The translations under genes were made by a program, and so were the position numbers. This document shows positions 1 to 8,498 of a stretch of DNA of 64,000 nucleotides, in pieces. Each line of letters starts with the position of its first letter. The first letter of the stretch is position 1. Source of the stretch: JBBQVS01 sp964250765 (GTDB taxonomy: Bacteria > Chloroflexota > Ktedonobacteria > Ktedonobacterales > Ktedonobacteraceae). The DNA lies in the NCBI GenBank assembly GCA_964250765.1, contig CAXUHF010000003.1, positions 1 through 64,000 of the forward strand, in the 5' to 3' direction. Below the pieces are notes generated by a model, which was given only the letters and a program-made list of their open reading frames with translations, was not told the origin of the DNA and searched no databases.

Positions 1-96
1 TATGCAAAGAGGCCGTGTGCAACTGAGTATGCGCAATATGCCGTAGCAAGCGTGTCCTTTGCGCTACTCTGCCTCGTTTTCTTCTACCTCTATTGA
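1..96 (+). CDS. C-terminal tail of a membrane protein (5' end outside the window)
   Basis: An open frame enters from the left edge and ends at TGA 94-96, giving 31 residues. The last 17 or so (VASVSFALLCLVFFYLY) form a hydrophobic stretch long enough for one transmembrane helix, preceded by a polar, charged stretch. This fits the C-terminal end of an integral membrane protein. Only the tail is visible, so family and function cannot be stated. The next gene starts more than 350 bases downstream with its own promoter, so this is probably a separate transcription unit. Because the fragment is so short, a chance open frame cannot be excluded. Confidence 0.35.
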   Translation, partial: YAKRPCATEYAQYAVASVSFALLCLVFFYLY

Positions 97-449
97 GCCA
101 AGAAGAAACTTTTTTGCAAGCTGATATGGATTGCATAGTTCAAAGGCTCCCTTACTTCACTTGCGTTGCTTAGGATCATATGGCATCTTTGCAAACTTTG
201 CTGCACATTTTGAGGCTGTATGGGCAACGACAAAACCCTTAGACAAGCTCTAACGGGTACGTTCCGTTGTGGGGACTGTGTAGAAGCCCCTGCGTTCTAC
301 GCATGGAGTACTTCACCTCTTCTAAAAACCCTATTATAGAAAGATAGTGAGCGAAGCCGCAGTAATCCTTTTCCATTCGCCTTGACTGCATTCCGGGTAC
401 ATGCTACAGTGAAGCGGGACTATTGTAAGTCTGACACAGGACAAAAATA
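97..449. other. Gene-free stretch with a possible IS200/IS605-type right-end relic
   Basis: No convincing reading frame is present. Bases 281-316 read GAAGCCCCTGCG, TTCTA, CGCATGGAG, then TACTTCAC. This imperfect hairpin resembles the right-end hairpins of the two TnpB elements further on (around 44906-44935 and 53966-53995, plus-strand view of the minus-strand ends). It may be a decayed transposon end on the plus strand, but no transposase remnant is seen next to it. The rest up to the promoter at 382 shows nothing recognisable. Confidence 0.25.
382..410 (+). promoter_or_regulatory. Promoter of the DtxR-type regulator gene
   Basis: TTGACT at 382-387, a 17-base spacer and TACAGT at 405-410 fit a sigma-70 type promoter. 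It lies about 40 bases before the ATG at 450, which is preceded by an ACAGGA ribosome binding site. Confidence 0.55.
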
Positions 450-1148
450 ATGAAAACACATGAACTCCTCAGTGCTACGGTTGAAGAATACCTGGAAACC
501 ATTTATAACATGAGCATGGAAGGTGAAGTGGTGATTGGTGCACGTCTTGCTCAAAAGTTTGGCGTGTCGGCTCCTACCGTGACCGAAATGTTGAAGCGGT
601 TGGTACGCGATGGCTATATTGAGATGGATCAAAAGCGTCTGGTGACATTAACCGAAGACGGTAATTCTGCAGCTGAGGCGGTATTGCGTCGGCACCGCCT
701 GACCGAACGCTTCCTTGTTGATATGCTCAATATGCCGTGGCATCAGGTTCATGAAGAGGCATGCCGTTTAGAGCACTTTATCTCCGGTGCAGTTGAGGAG
801 CGCGTTATCGCCAGCCTGAGCAATCCCACAACATGTCCTCATGGCAATCCTATCCCAGGCTCCGTCGATGCGCGTAACTATCTCAAAAATCATAACGCGC
901 TCCGCCTTTCCACAATTTCACCGGGTGAAACCGTCACCCTTCTATCTATCTCGGAAGTGGTCGAAGATGAGGAAGCACTGATTCGCTACTTTGAAGAGAA
1001 GGGGTTAATGCCAGGAATGCAATTAACCATGCTCGAAAAAAGCGGAAATAGTGCTCCCGAACATCACGAGAACGTCTTATTGCGTGTGGGAGAACGTGAG
1101 GTATTAATCAGTCCTGCTTCTGCCGCCAAACTATGGGTAACGCGCTAA
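450..1148 (+). CDS. DtxR/MntR-family metal-dependent transcriptional repressor
   Basis: The 232-residue protein has the three-part build of iron- or manganese-sensing DtxR regulators. An N-terminal winged helix (about residues 1-65, with VSAPTVTEMLKRL as the recognition region) is followed by a metal-binding and dimerisation domain (about 70-150, with HEEACRLEH and CPHGNPIP) and a C-terminal FeoA/SH3-like domain (about 155-230). Family members bind DNA when loaded with Fe2+ or Mn2+ and shut down metal uptake genes. The next gene, 120 bases downstream, is an FTR1-type iron permease. Its promoter carries dyad sequences, so this regulator is likely to control it. Which metal is sensed cannot be read from sequence alone. 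Confidence 0.9.
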   Translation: MKTHELLSATVEEYLETIYNMSMEGEVVIGARLAQKFGVSAPTVTEMLKRLVRDGYIEMDQKRLVTLTEDGNSAAEAVLRRHRLTERFLVDMLNMPWHQVHEEACRLEHFISGAVEERVIASLSNPTTCPHGNPIPGSVDARNYLKNHNALRLSTISPGETVTLLSISEVVEDEEALIRYFEEKGLMPGMQLTMLEKSGNSAPEHHENVLLRVGEREVLISPASAAKLWVTR

Positions 1149-1166
1149 ACCGCAACTCCTATACCC

Positions 1167-1242
1167 TTGACGCTCTAGTTAGCCTGTGCTAATATCTGAC
1201 TAGAGAAGTAGGAATTAACTATGTATGGCAATTCCCATACAT
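1167..1242 (+). promoter_or_regulatory. Promoter and dyad operators ahead of the FTR1 permease
   Basis: TTGACG (1167-1172), a 17-base spacer and TAATAT (1190-1195) form a strong promoter. The spacer carries TTAGC-4-GCTAA (1179-1192), nested in a wider CTCTAGT / ACTAGAG dyad (1173-1205). A second inverted repeat, ATGTATGG-6-CCATACAT, lies at 1221-1242 just after the expected start of transcription. Both are placed where a repressor would block polymerase. The upstream DtxR-type protein is the natural candidate. Confidence 0.55.
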
Positions 1243-1268
1243 CTTGTTTTTAGAAAGTGTGTATTTGG

Positions 1269-2135
1269 ATGATTGCAGCATTTGTTCTTTTCTTACGAGA
1301 AGGATTAGAGGCGAGTCTTATTGTTAGTCTGCTCTTTGCAGCACTACGCCAACTGGGAATGACGCATCAGATGCGTGCCGTTTGGATTGGTGTAGGACTA
1401 GCTGTACTTGGCTCGTTGCTCGGCGGAGTTGCACTCTACGTCACAATACATAACTATGCAGGCTCAACATTTCAAAGTGTTTTTGAAACGATAACTTATC
1501 TTGTCGCCGTTGTACTTCTTACAACTATGACCTTCTGGATGCAGAGTCACAGCCGCTCAATGAAAAAAGAGTTTGTGGCAAAAGCGAGTGCTGCCAGTTC
1601 TGGGTTTGCACTGGGTTTGCTTGCCTTCTCGACGGTTGGACGTGAAGGACTAGAAACGGCTGTTTTCATGATGGCCTTTGCGTTTCAAACAAGTGGTCTT
1701 CTGCTACTCATTGGTGCCGCTCTGGGCCTTCTTGTTGCCATTGGGCTGTGTGTGATGATTTATCGACTCGGCTATCGTCTTGATTATCGTGTGTTTTTCC
1801 GTGTCATAGGTATCGTTCTCCTATTCTTTGCGGCTGGTCTGCTTGGTAATGCCATTCAAAACATGCAAGAGCTAAATTGGATTGCACTTGGCACAACTCC
1901 TCTCTGGAATACAGGGCACATTCTCAGCGAAGATAGCACGCTCGGCGATATACTCCATACATTTCTGGGCTACGCAGATTCTCCCACAGTATTGCAAGGA
2001 ATTGTATATACGGTCTACCTGCTTGTTGCAGGTGGCATCTTCTTCTGGCTGACTCGCAAACCAACGGCACCCAGAAATAACCAACCTGAAAACAAAATAA
2101 TCAAAGCACAAGAGTCTGTTGTGAGCAGGGCATAA
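1269..2135 (+). CDS. FTR1-family iron permease
   Basis: A membrane protein of 288 residues with about seven hydrophobic segments and the two REGLE motifs diagnostic of the FTR1/EfeU family: LREGLEASL near the start and GREGLETAV near residue 125. The glutamates in these helices bind iron during high-affinity uptake across the cytoplasmic membrane. The ATG at 1269 gives the usual family N-terminus (MIAAFVLFLREGLEA); a GTG at 1257 would add four residues. No EfeO or EfeB partner is adjacent, so the protein may work alone or with a distant partner. It lies directly downstream of the DtxR-type regulator behind a promoter with dyad operators, which suggests iron-repressed expression. A terminator follows at 2147. 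Confidence 0.88.
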   Translation: MIAAFVLFLREGLEASLIVSLLFAALRQLGMTHQMRAVWIGVGLAVLGSLLGGVALYVTIHNYAGSTFQSVFETITYLVAVVLLTTMTFWMQSHSRSMKKEFVAKASAASSGFALGLLAFSTVGREGLETAVFMMAFAFQTSGLLLLIGAALGLLVAIGLCVMIYRLGYRLDYRVFFRVIGIVLLFFAAGLLGNAIQNMQELNWIALGTTPLWNTGHILSEDSTLGDILHTFLGYADSPTVLQGIVYTVYLLVAGGIFFWLTRKPTAPRNNQPENKIIKAQESVVSRA

Positions 2136-2146
2136 CAAAAAAATTC

Positions 2147-2192
2147 GAGAGTGATGCAAAGCTCTATATGTCTTTGTCGCACTCTCTTTTTT
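2147..2192 (+). terminator. Rho-independent terminator after the FTR1 gene
   Basis: GAGAGTG...GCAAAG pairs with CTTTG...CACTCTC across a short loop and is followed by six T (2187-2192). Confidence 0.8.
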
Positions 2193-2237
2193 GTACCCCT
2201 TTTCATCAATAGGGGTTTTTTAAGAGATGAGATGTCT

Positions 2238-2365
2238 TGTAGGGGCCATAATTCATTACGCCCTGTAAGCGATAGACTAGTCACACAAGGGCATCAATGC
2301 CGACATTCCAATGTTCTTTAACCATGTGCATTGCTCACGGGGCGTAATAAATTATGTCTCCTACA
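2238..2365. repeat. REP-like inverted pair, ATAATTCATTA type
   Basis: Two short hairpins, each beginning TGTAGGGG (left, 2238) or ending CTCCTACA (right, 2365), face each other across about 75 bases. Each arm is itself a small hairpin (stem built on GGGC and TAAT, loop TC). Arms match imperfectly, so this copy is somewhat decayed. It sits in the intergenic space before the hemL-like gene. Confidence 0.75.
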
Positions 2366-2433
2366 TCTGTTTTGCGATATTCGTATAAAAAATGTCTGAT
2401 ATAACAGAATAGCGTAATATTTTTGCGTAAAGC

Positions 2434-2462
2434 TTGCTATTTTCATTTTTCTTGAGTACAAT
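2434..2462 (+). promoter_or_regulatory. Promoter of the HemL-like aminotransferase gene
   Basis: TTGCTA (2434-2439), 17-base spacer, TACAAT (2457-2462). It lies about 75 bases before the preferred ATG at 2539. Confidence 0.5.
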
Positions 2463-2538
2463 AGAGGCATAGCAGTAAGAGGATGATAGTTATTCCCTAT
2501 TTTGTATGTGTTTTCTCTCTCGTGGAAAGGCAGCTTTT

Positions 2539-3912
2539 ATGCTTCGAGACCCTATTACAATAAGTCCAAAACTGATACAGGAAATCACTACTCGTGAAGA
2601 CGCTGAATTTAGGAAGCGTACACCGCGTTCGCATGAAATTCATGAACGTGGTATGGCATCACTTCCACTTGGTGTCGCTAGTTCGTTTCAGGCTGTTCCT
2701 CCATATCCACTGTTTATCAGTCGTGCTGAGGGAAGTCATATTTGGGACTATGATGGCAATGAGTACGCGGACTTCCATCTTGCATTCGGTAGTTTACTTG
2801 TTGGACACTCACACCCTGTTCTCGTAAAAGCTTTGCGCGAACAACTTGGCAATGGTAGCCTCTACTCGTTGCCCAGCGCGGAAGTCGTTTTTCTTGCCGA
2901 GGAACTCGTACGACGTTTTGCACCACTTGAGCAAGTTCGTTTCTCAAACTCTGGTACTGAGGCCACAATGGATGCGCTTCGACTCGCTCGTGCTCATAAG
3001 AACCGCGACAAGATCGTGAAGATCGAAGGCTCGTATCACGGACACCATGACTCTGTTATGATGAGCACTAAACCGTCCAAGGAAGCAGCGGGTCCTGCTG
3101 AACATCCAAACACGGTGCCAGCGTCAAAAGGCATTCCTGCTGACGTGAAAACGAATGTCATCATCGCACCGTACAACGATGTTGAAGCACTGGATCGCAT
3201 TCTGACAGAGCACGAGGGCGAAGTCGCGGCTGTCATCACTGAGGCTGTGTTGATGAACGTTGGTATCATGTTACCGGATGAGGGTTATCTACAAAGTGTG
3301 CGTGATATCACGCGTCGCCATGATGTATTACTGATTTTTGACGAAGTGAAGACAGGTGTTACCGTTGCTCCAGGTGGCGTGACCGAAATTTATCCTGTTG
3401 AGCCGGACCTGATCTGTCTCGCAAAGTCAATTGGTGGTGGTATGCCAATCGGTGCCTTTGGTGGGCGTAAAGAGATTATGGATCATATCGCTAGTGGTGA
3501 AGTGTTACACCTTGGAACCTTCAATGGCAACCCAATGTCTATGCGTGCTGGTCTGGTGACACTCACAGAAATCTTCACACCAGAAGCGCATGCACATGCA
3601 AACGCGCTCTCGAAGCAACTTGCCGATGGTTATCTAGGAATCATCGAGGAATTTGATTTGCCCATGCACGTGGCACAGATCGGTGCCAAAGGCTGTGCTA
3701 TGTTCCGTTATCAGCGTGCGCGTAACTATCGTGCATGGTGGGATATCGACATGGAACTTTCCTACGCCTACTGGCTCTTCCTGGTCAACCGTGGTATTCT
3801 CTTCCCACCGGGATTGGACGATCAGTGGACGATCTCAGTACAGCACACGCAAGAAGACATTGACCATCATATGCATGTCTTCCGTCAGTTTGTCTCAGAA
3901 TTGAGCCGTTAA
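2539..3912 (+). CDS. Class-III aminotransferase, HemL-like (glutamate-1-semialdehyde aminomutase type)
   Basis: A PLP enzyme of 457 residues with the full fold-type I aminotransferase signature: NSGTEATMDALR for cofactor phosphate binding, SYHGHHD, FDEVKTG for the pyridine-nitrogen Asp, and AKSIGGGMPIGAFGG with the Schiff-base Lys. These patterns are closest to glutamate-1-semialdehyde 2,1-aminomutase, which makes 5-aminolevulinate for haem. The N-terminus (about 45 residues before the fold) and the region ITEAVLMNVGIM differ from housekeeping HemL. No other haem gene is nearby, so this may be a paralogue with another amino-ketone substrate. The ATG at 2539 has a GGAAAGG ribosome site; an upstream GTG at 2506 is less likely. 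A palindromic terminator follows. Confidence 0.8.
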   Translation: MLRDPITISPKLIQEITTREDAEFRKRTPRSHEIHERGMASLPLGVASSFQAVPPYPLFISRAEGSHIWDYDGNEYADFHLAFGSLLVGHSHPVLVKALREQLGNGSLYSLPSAEVVFLAEELVRRFAPLEQVRFSNSGTEATMDALRLARAHKNRDKIVKIEGSYHGHHDSVMMSTKPSKEAAGPAEHPNTVPASKGIPADVKTNVIIAPYNDVEALDRILTEHEGEVAAVITEAVLMNVGIMLPDEGYLQSVRDITRRHDVLLIFDEVKTGVTVAPGGVTEIYPVEPDLICLAKSIGGGMPIGAFGGRKEIMDHIASGEVLHLGTFNGNPMSMRAGLVTLTEIFTPEAHAHANALSKQLADGYLGIIEEFDLPMHVAQIGAKGCAMFRYQRARNYRAWWDIDMELSYAYWLFLVNRGILFPPGLDDQWTISVQHTQEDIDHHMHVFRQFVSELSR

Positions 3913-3930
3913 GTATTCTTTTCCCTATAC

Positions 3931-3968
3931 TGCGGAGGCTGCCAAGAGTACTCTTGGCAGCCTCCGCA
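3931..3968. terminator. 38-bp perfect palindrome after the aminotransferase gene
   Basis: TGCGGAGGCTGCCAAGAGT is followed at once by its exact reverse complement. It is a very stable stem just downstream of the stop codon, without a clear T tract. It probably ends or protects the upstream transcript. Confidence 0.6.
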
Positions 3969-4076
3969 TTGAATTTCACCCTGCTAACGTTATATAGTAA
4001 AGAAGAGAATACTTTTCTTTTACATGTTTTTTACGACATCTCGTGTGATGTCCTATACATAGATAAAAACATTTTT

Positions 4077-5756
4077 ATGCAAAGTAGTATAATAATGAAC
4101 AACGACATATCACTTATAGAAACACAAAAGCAGCCTTCCATAGTAGGGTCGCCTACTCAACCACCTGTCAATCGGTGGCATGTTGACAGGTGGGTCTCTC
4201 CATTTTGGCATGATCGGCTTGTCGAGGGTGGGCTTATTCTTTCGATGGCTCTTTATTATGTGGTGAGTAACCCGAACATCCATATAGGACATCTTTCATT
4301 TACATCGTCAGTGTTTCACAATCCATTGTCCTCACTACCATTTCTGCTGATTTTTGCTGCACTCTGCTGGTATCGTTTACCATTCGCTGTTGCTTTACTT
4401 CCGCTTTCTCTTCCATACTATTTAAAGCAAAAACTAGTTTTTGGTTCCCACTATGAATTTAGCCTCGTCGAAATAACACTCGTAACGTGTGTACTTGTCG
4501 CTCTGCTTCAACTACTGGTGCAGCGAAAACACTGGCCTTACTGGTCTTCGCTACGTCAACTTCGTACTCGCTTAGGACCATTTGTTGTTCCAATAACACT
4601 TTTCTTTTGCATAGCAGCGTTTTCTATTCTTATAGCTTTTAGACGTGACTACGCATTACGAGCCTTTCGTGAAGAGGTATTTGATCCACTGCTCTATGTT
4701 CTGCTCGCGCTTACATGCTTACGTACTCGATCAGATGTAACGAGATTGCTAAGCGCACTGCTAGGAACGGGATTGATAATAGCGGTACTTGGACTTGCAC
4801 AACTAGCTTTTTTTAAAAACACGTTGCAACTAGAAAATGGTGTGCGTCGTATCTCTGCCGTCTACGGGAGCGCGAATAGTATTGGACTCCTTTTCGATTA
4901 TGTACTGCCCATTGGTTTTGCGGTGCTCTTCGCGAAAGTTTCGTTACGGCTCCGTATCGTTGTACTACTTTGTTGTCTTCCAATGCTCGTCGTCCTTTAT
5001 CTCACGCAGTCGCTAGGTGCATGGGTTGCTATTGCGCTTGCATTGCTTTTTGTCGTTGCATTTGCTATTCGTAACCGTAAGCTTCTTCTTATTGGGGGGA
5101 GTATACTGGTGGTCGTGCTGCTTGTCGCAACGTTTTTGTTTCGTGGACAGATCACTAATCTTCTTACAGAACATCATACGAGTGAGAGTGTTAAAGGTGT
5201 CCAGACGGTAAGCACGGTGACAAAGCGTATCTACCTGTGGGAGAGCGCGCTACACATGATTCATGACAGTCCGTGGGTGGGATATGGCATGGATAACTGG
5301 TTATGCCATTATAGCCAGAACACCATCTGTGATGCCCACTATCACTACTGGATTGAGCAGGACCCTGTGACGCATAGAGACACAGGACTCAGATACGAAC
5401 CATTTTTATCGCACCCGCATAACATCTTTTTGCATGTATGGGTCAGTATAGGCGTTTTTGGTCTGTTAGCCTTTATCGCCGTACTCGTCCTCTTCTTCTG
5501 GCTTTTCTCTTGTATCATACGACGCCTCGATGCTAACGCTTACAAGGGGTCAGAGTACTTACGCTGGATGACTATAGGCGTAGGTGCCGCGATGTTTGCG
5601 GCTTTGGTGCAAGGGCAGGTTGATAGTGCATTTCTAGAGCAAGACCTATCATTCTGCTTCTGGATACTCGTAACTGCGCTCCTGCTTTTACGTGTCCATT
5701 CTGAAACTGCATGGCGCGGTCAAACACGTTTGTCCTCGGAGACTGTGGTTAGGTAG
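4077..5756 (+). CDS. O-antigen ligase / Wzy-type membrane protein
   Basis: A polytopic membrane protein of about 559 residues with at least ten hydrophobic segments. A large loop near residues 360-440 ends in SHPHNIFLHVWVSIG, the histidine-containing region typical of the O-antigen ligase / Wzy polymerase superfamily (Wzy_C). Relatives join or polymerise lipid-linked sugar chains at the outer face of the membrane. The start is uncertain: ATG at 4077 or 4095 are both plausible and neither has a clear ribosome site. An upstream ATG at 3954 would overlap the preceding palindromic terminator and is unlikely. The gene stands alone, without glycosyltransferases beside it, so the glycan it acts on is unknown. 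Confidence 0.75.
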   Translation: MQSSIIMNNDISLIETQKQPSIVGSPTQPPVNRWHVDRWVSPFWHDRLVEGGLILSMALYYVVSNPNIHIGHLSFTSSVFHNPLSSLPFLLIFAALCWYRLPFAVALLPLSLPYYLKQKLVFGSHYEFSLVEITLVTCVLVALLQLLVQRKHWPYWSSLRQLRTRLGPFVVPITLFFCIAAFSILIAFRRDYALRAFREEVFDPLLYVLLALTCLRTRSDVTRLLSALLGTGLIIAVLGLAQLAFFKNTLQLENGVRRISAVYGSANSIGLLFDYVLPIGFAVLFAKVSLRLRIVVLLCCLPMLVVLYLTQSLGAWVAIALALLFVVAFAIRNRKLLLIGGSILVVVLLVATFLFRGQITNLLTEHHTSESVKGVQTVSTVTKRIYLWESALHMIHDSPWVGYGMDNWLCHYSQNTICDAHYHYWIEQDPVTHRDTGLRYEPFLSHPHNIFLHVWVSIGVFGLLAFIAVLVLFFWLFSCIIRRLDANAYKGSEYLRWMTIGVGAAMFAALVQGQVDSAFLEQDLSFCFWILVTALLLLRVHSETAWRGQTRLSSETVVR

Positions 5757-5824
5757 GTTTAGAAATTATAATGAGAACGTGATACCTTTACTATCATACT
5801 GATTTTGCTTCTCAAATTCTGATG

Positions 5825-5940
5825 TAACAGTAATGGAAGAGAATGGGGGGGGTGTTTGGACCACCCCAATATATTAAAAAAAAGTTATTTTTATAAAAAT
5901 TTTTTTTTAATGTTANNNNNNNNNNCTTCCATTACTGTTA
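5825..5940. terminator. Inverted repeat with assembly gap between convergent genes
   Basis: TAACAGTAATGGAAG (5825-5839) is matched exactly by CTTCCATTACTGTTA (5926-5940). Between them lie a smaller GGGTG / CACCC hairpin, long A and T runs, and an N run at about 5917-5925. It separates two convergent genes and is probably a two-way terminator. The true loop sequence is unknown because of the gap. Confidence 0.55.
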
Positions 5941-5942
5941 TA

Positions 5943-6710
5943 TTAAGACTCTTGTTTTGTACCTGTACCGTAGATCATATCGGACAACTCTTTACGAGTG
6001 CGCTCGATAATGCTGCGGAGTTGCGCTAGCTGCTCAGGATTCTCGAATGTCTTGCGTCCCGCGATCACAAAGAGGCGTGCAACTTCTGCAGCCTCACCAC
6101 GCAATGCTTGCATCTCTGGTCTGCCACCAGGACCGCCATGCCCACCAGGACCAAAGCCGTGTCTACCGCGAGGACCTGTGAACTCTTCGCCCTTTTCCTT
6201 GCGTTCCGCGAGGGCTGCGCGACCAGCATCGGTAATGCTATACACCTTTTTGCCCTCGGTCTCATTCACCGTGACAAAGCTTCGGTCTTCGAGCAATTGC
6301 AGTGTGGGATAGATGGAACCAGCACTTGGCGCATAGAAGCCACCAGAGCGTTCCTCCAACGCCTTAATCATCTCATAGCCATGCATAGGCCGCTCTTGCA
6401 GCAAATCAAGCAAGGCAAACTTCACGTCGCCACGACCAAAGAAGCGACGACCTTCTCCTTGCCCTTCGGGACCAAAGGGGCCGCCAGGACCAAACGGACC
6501 ACCAGGGCCAAAAGGCCCACGTCCACGTCGCATCTCAAAGAAGCGTGGATCGGGTCCGAATCCGAAGGGACCACGACGCCCGAAGAAACGGGGACCACCA
6601 CCGAAGGGACCACGGGGGCCTTCATCATCTTGTAACCACGGTGGTGTCCAGCCACCCCAATCGCCACCTTGACCTTGAAATGCAAATCCTCTATTCATTC
6701 TACCAAACAT
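5943..6710 (-). CDS. PadR-family transcriptional regulator with Gly/Pro/Phe-rich N-terminal extension
   Basis: Residues 90-165 form a typical PadR winged helix (VKFALLDLLQERPMHGYEM ... GSIYPTLQLLED), and the C-terminal part is an amphipathic helix that would form the dimer coiled coil. Before it come roughly 85 residues of low complexity, rich in Gly, Pro, Phe and Arg with repeated FGPGGP units. A second GPGGHG stretch lies between wing and C-terminal helix. PadR proteins act as repressors relieved by small ligands. The ATG at 6710 has an AGGAAA ribosome site. A perfect 17-bp inverted repeat lies immediately upstream, so self-repression is likely. The disordered tail is an unusual addition of unknown role. 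Confidence 0.88.
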   Translation of the reverse strand: MFGRMNRGFAFQGQGGDWGGWTPPWLQDDEGPRGPFGGGPRFFGRRGPFGFGPDPRFFEMRRGRGPFGPGGPFGPGGPFGPEGQGEGRRFFGRGDVKFALLDLLQERPMHGYEMIKALEERSGGFYAPSAGSIYPTLQLLEDRSFVTVNETEGKKVYSITDAGRAALAERKEKGEEFTGPRGRHGFGPGGHGGPGGRPEMQALRGEAAEVARLFVIAGRKTFENPEQLAQLRSIIERTRKELSDMIYGTGTKQES

Positions 6711-6733
6711 AGGTATTATTTCCTTTCTCTTAC

Positions 6734-6788
6734 GACAACAATACGATATATCGTTATTAGAAGTATACCGTTATATCGTATTGTTGTC
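6734..6788. promoter_or_regulatory. Likely operator of the PadR regulator
   Basis: GACAACAATACGATATA (6734-6750) and its exact reverse complement (6772-6788) are separated by 21 bases. The left arm also holds the short palindrome ACGATATATCGT, a typical PadR-like site. It lies 24 bases upstream of the regulator's start codon, on the divergent side from the kinase gene. Confidence 0.65.
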
Positions 6789-6964
6789 AAGCCTAAAACT
6801 AACGAATATTTCTCGCGTGGAAAAACTCGTTTCTATTTGGAGTCAACAATGCAAAAAGAGGTATGAAACACGTTTATTAGTTCGATATATCCCTCTATAA
6901 AAAGCATGTTCTTTCTGATTGCTTTTACGGGAAAATCTCTAATGAAGTATGTATGGGGTGTTGA

Positions 6965-8497
6965 ATGTCTGATTTAGAAGGTGTGATGCTGAGTGATTAT
7001 CTACTCATGCAGTGTATAAGTAAAGGTGGCGTGGCTGATGTCTATCGTGCGCGTCAAGTGGGCGAAAACAATATAGAGCGTCTGAATTGGAAGACGGTTG
7101 AGACAGCAATAAAAATATTTCGTCCCAATTATGCGCAACGTGAATCATTCCGTGACTATTTCATGGCTGAAGCGGAGAAGATTGGACAATTTACTCATCC
7201 CGGCATTCTTCCGTTACTCGAATATGGAGAGGGTGACGACTTACTCTATCTTGTGACGCCCTTTATGACAAATGGGACGCTTGATGATTTATTGCTACGT
7301 GTAGGTGGGCACTTTTCAGCAATTCAAGCCTTGCCTATTATGGAACAGTTATGTAATGCTGTTCAATACGCCCATGATGCTGATGTACTACACGGCAATA
7401 TCAAACCTTCCAATATATTTATTGCGCCTGATGGACATGTGTTGCTCTCCGATTTCGGTATCGCACATGGCTATGATGATAGTCAACAATCCCTGACACG
7501 CGTAGGTTGGGGTTCTGCGGAATATGCTGCACCAGAGCAGTCGTTAGGAGTGCTACGTCGTCCAAGTGATGTGTATTCGCTTGGTATCTTACTTTTTCAT
7601 ATTCTTACCGGTTCTACCCCTTTCACAGGGCAGACGCCTGTAGAGGTGTTGCTGAAACATGTGCGTCAGGAACCACCCTCGGCACGTACCTTTGTATCCA
7701 CCATCTCCGATGCCGTTGACGACGTGTTGCAAAAAGCGATACGCAAGCGTTCCGATGATCGTTTCGTCTCTGCTGAGGAGTTCCTGCAAGCATTTGCGCA
7801 GGCTGTAAAAATAGCTCCTATTGCATCGCCAGCATCTCGTGCTATTTCAACTGTCAAACTTAAACCACTCTATGCTACCACAAAGACCAATCCGCTCACT
7901 CCTCCTCCAGTCCTTCTTCCAGGGCGTATTGAGAGTCCGCAAACACCCATTCCAGCCGAAGACGACACGCTGAACTCCTCTGTTCCTGCTGCTCTACCAC
8001 GAACACGAGAGGTTTCTTCATCACACATGCCACCGCTCTTTGCTGAACAATCTACTTCCTCGAATGTCCTCCCAACATCTGACGAAGCAGATGAGACAGA
8101 GATATTCACGAAGCATTTTCTTACACAACCTGATGAGCAAGGCGAATCACTCTTCTGGTCGGTAGACCCCGCCGAGTGGTCGCCAGTTGCGAAGGAGATG
8201 GAAGAAAACGCTGAGCCTGATGTACCGTTTACTGCTAATGAATATCTACAGAGTAAACCGCTTGTGCTTGCACCACCTGATGAAATAGTGCAAGAGCAGA
8301 GAATTGAAACATTTCAGACACGCTTTAAAAAAATGCTTCCAATAGTGGTGGTACTGCTCTTGCTTTTAGGGCTGCTTGGGGCTATGCTCTCTGCGTTCTT
8401 CTATCCTACCAACAAACCAGGAGCCTATTATAGCCCAATATATGAAACAAGAACTCATGTAGTAATGGCGTCAAACGCAACACGTATTACCCCTTGA
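6965..8497 (+). CDS. Hanks-type serine/threonine kinase homologue lacking the catalytic Asp (membrane-anchored)
   Basis: The 510-residue protein has a kinase fold at about residues 8-275, a Pro/Ser/Thr-rich linker, and one transmembrane helix at about 457-480 with a short external tail. The beta-3 lysine is present (TAIKIF, Lys50) and the DFG motif is intact (SDFGIA, Asp163). The catalytic loop, however, reads HGNIKPSN (His143-Gly-Asn145) instead of HRDxKxxN, so the general base Asp is replaced by Asn. The glycine loop is SKGGVADVYRA. This predicts weak or no phosphotransfer, perhaps a signalling pseudokinase. A relic of a second kinase with the same HGN loop follows directly, suggesting a duplicated lineage. 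Confidence 0.88.
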   Translation: MSDLEGVMLSDYLLMQCISKGGVADVYRARQVGENNIERLNWKTVETAIKIFRPNYAQRESFRDYFMAEAEKIGQFTHPGILPLLEYGEGDDLLYLVTPFMTNGTLDDLLLRVGGHFSAIQALPIMEQLCNAVQYAHDADVLHGNIKPSNIFIAPDGHVLLSDFGIAHGYDDSQQSLTRVGWGSAEYAAPEQSLGVLRRPSDVYSLGILLFHILTGSTPFTGQTPVEVLLKHVRQEPPSARTFVSTISDAVDDVLQKAIRKRSDDRFVSAEEFLQAFAQAVKIAPIASPASRAISTVKLKPLYATTKTNPLTPPPVLLPGRIESPQTPIPAEDDTLNSSVPAALPRTREVSSSHMPPLFAEQSTSSNVLPTSDEADETEIFTKHFLTQPDEQGESLFWSVDPAEWSPVAKEMEENAEPDVPFTANEYLQSKPLVLAPPDEIVQEQRIETFQTRFKKMLPIVVVLLLLLGLLGAMLSAFFYPTNKPGAYYSPIYETRTHVVMASNATRITP

Positions 8498-8498
8498 A

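Noticed and set aside
6108..6635. 175-residue plus-strand open frame opposite the PadR gene
   Set aside because: It is a by-product of the Gly/Pro-rich codons on the minus strand, with no ribosome site or domain.
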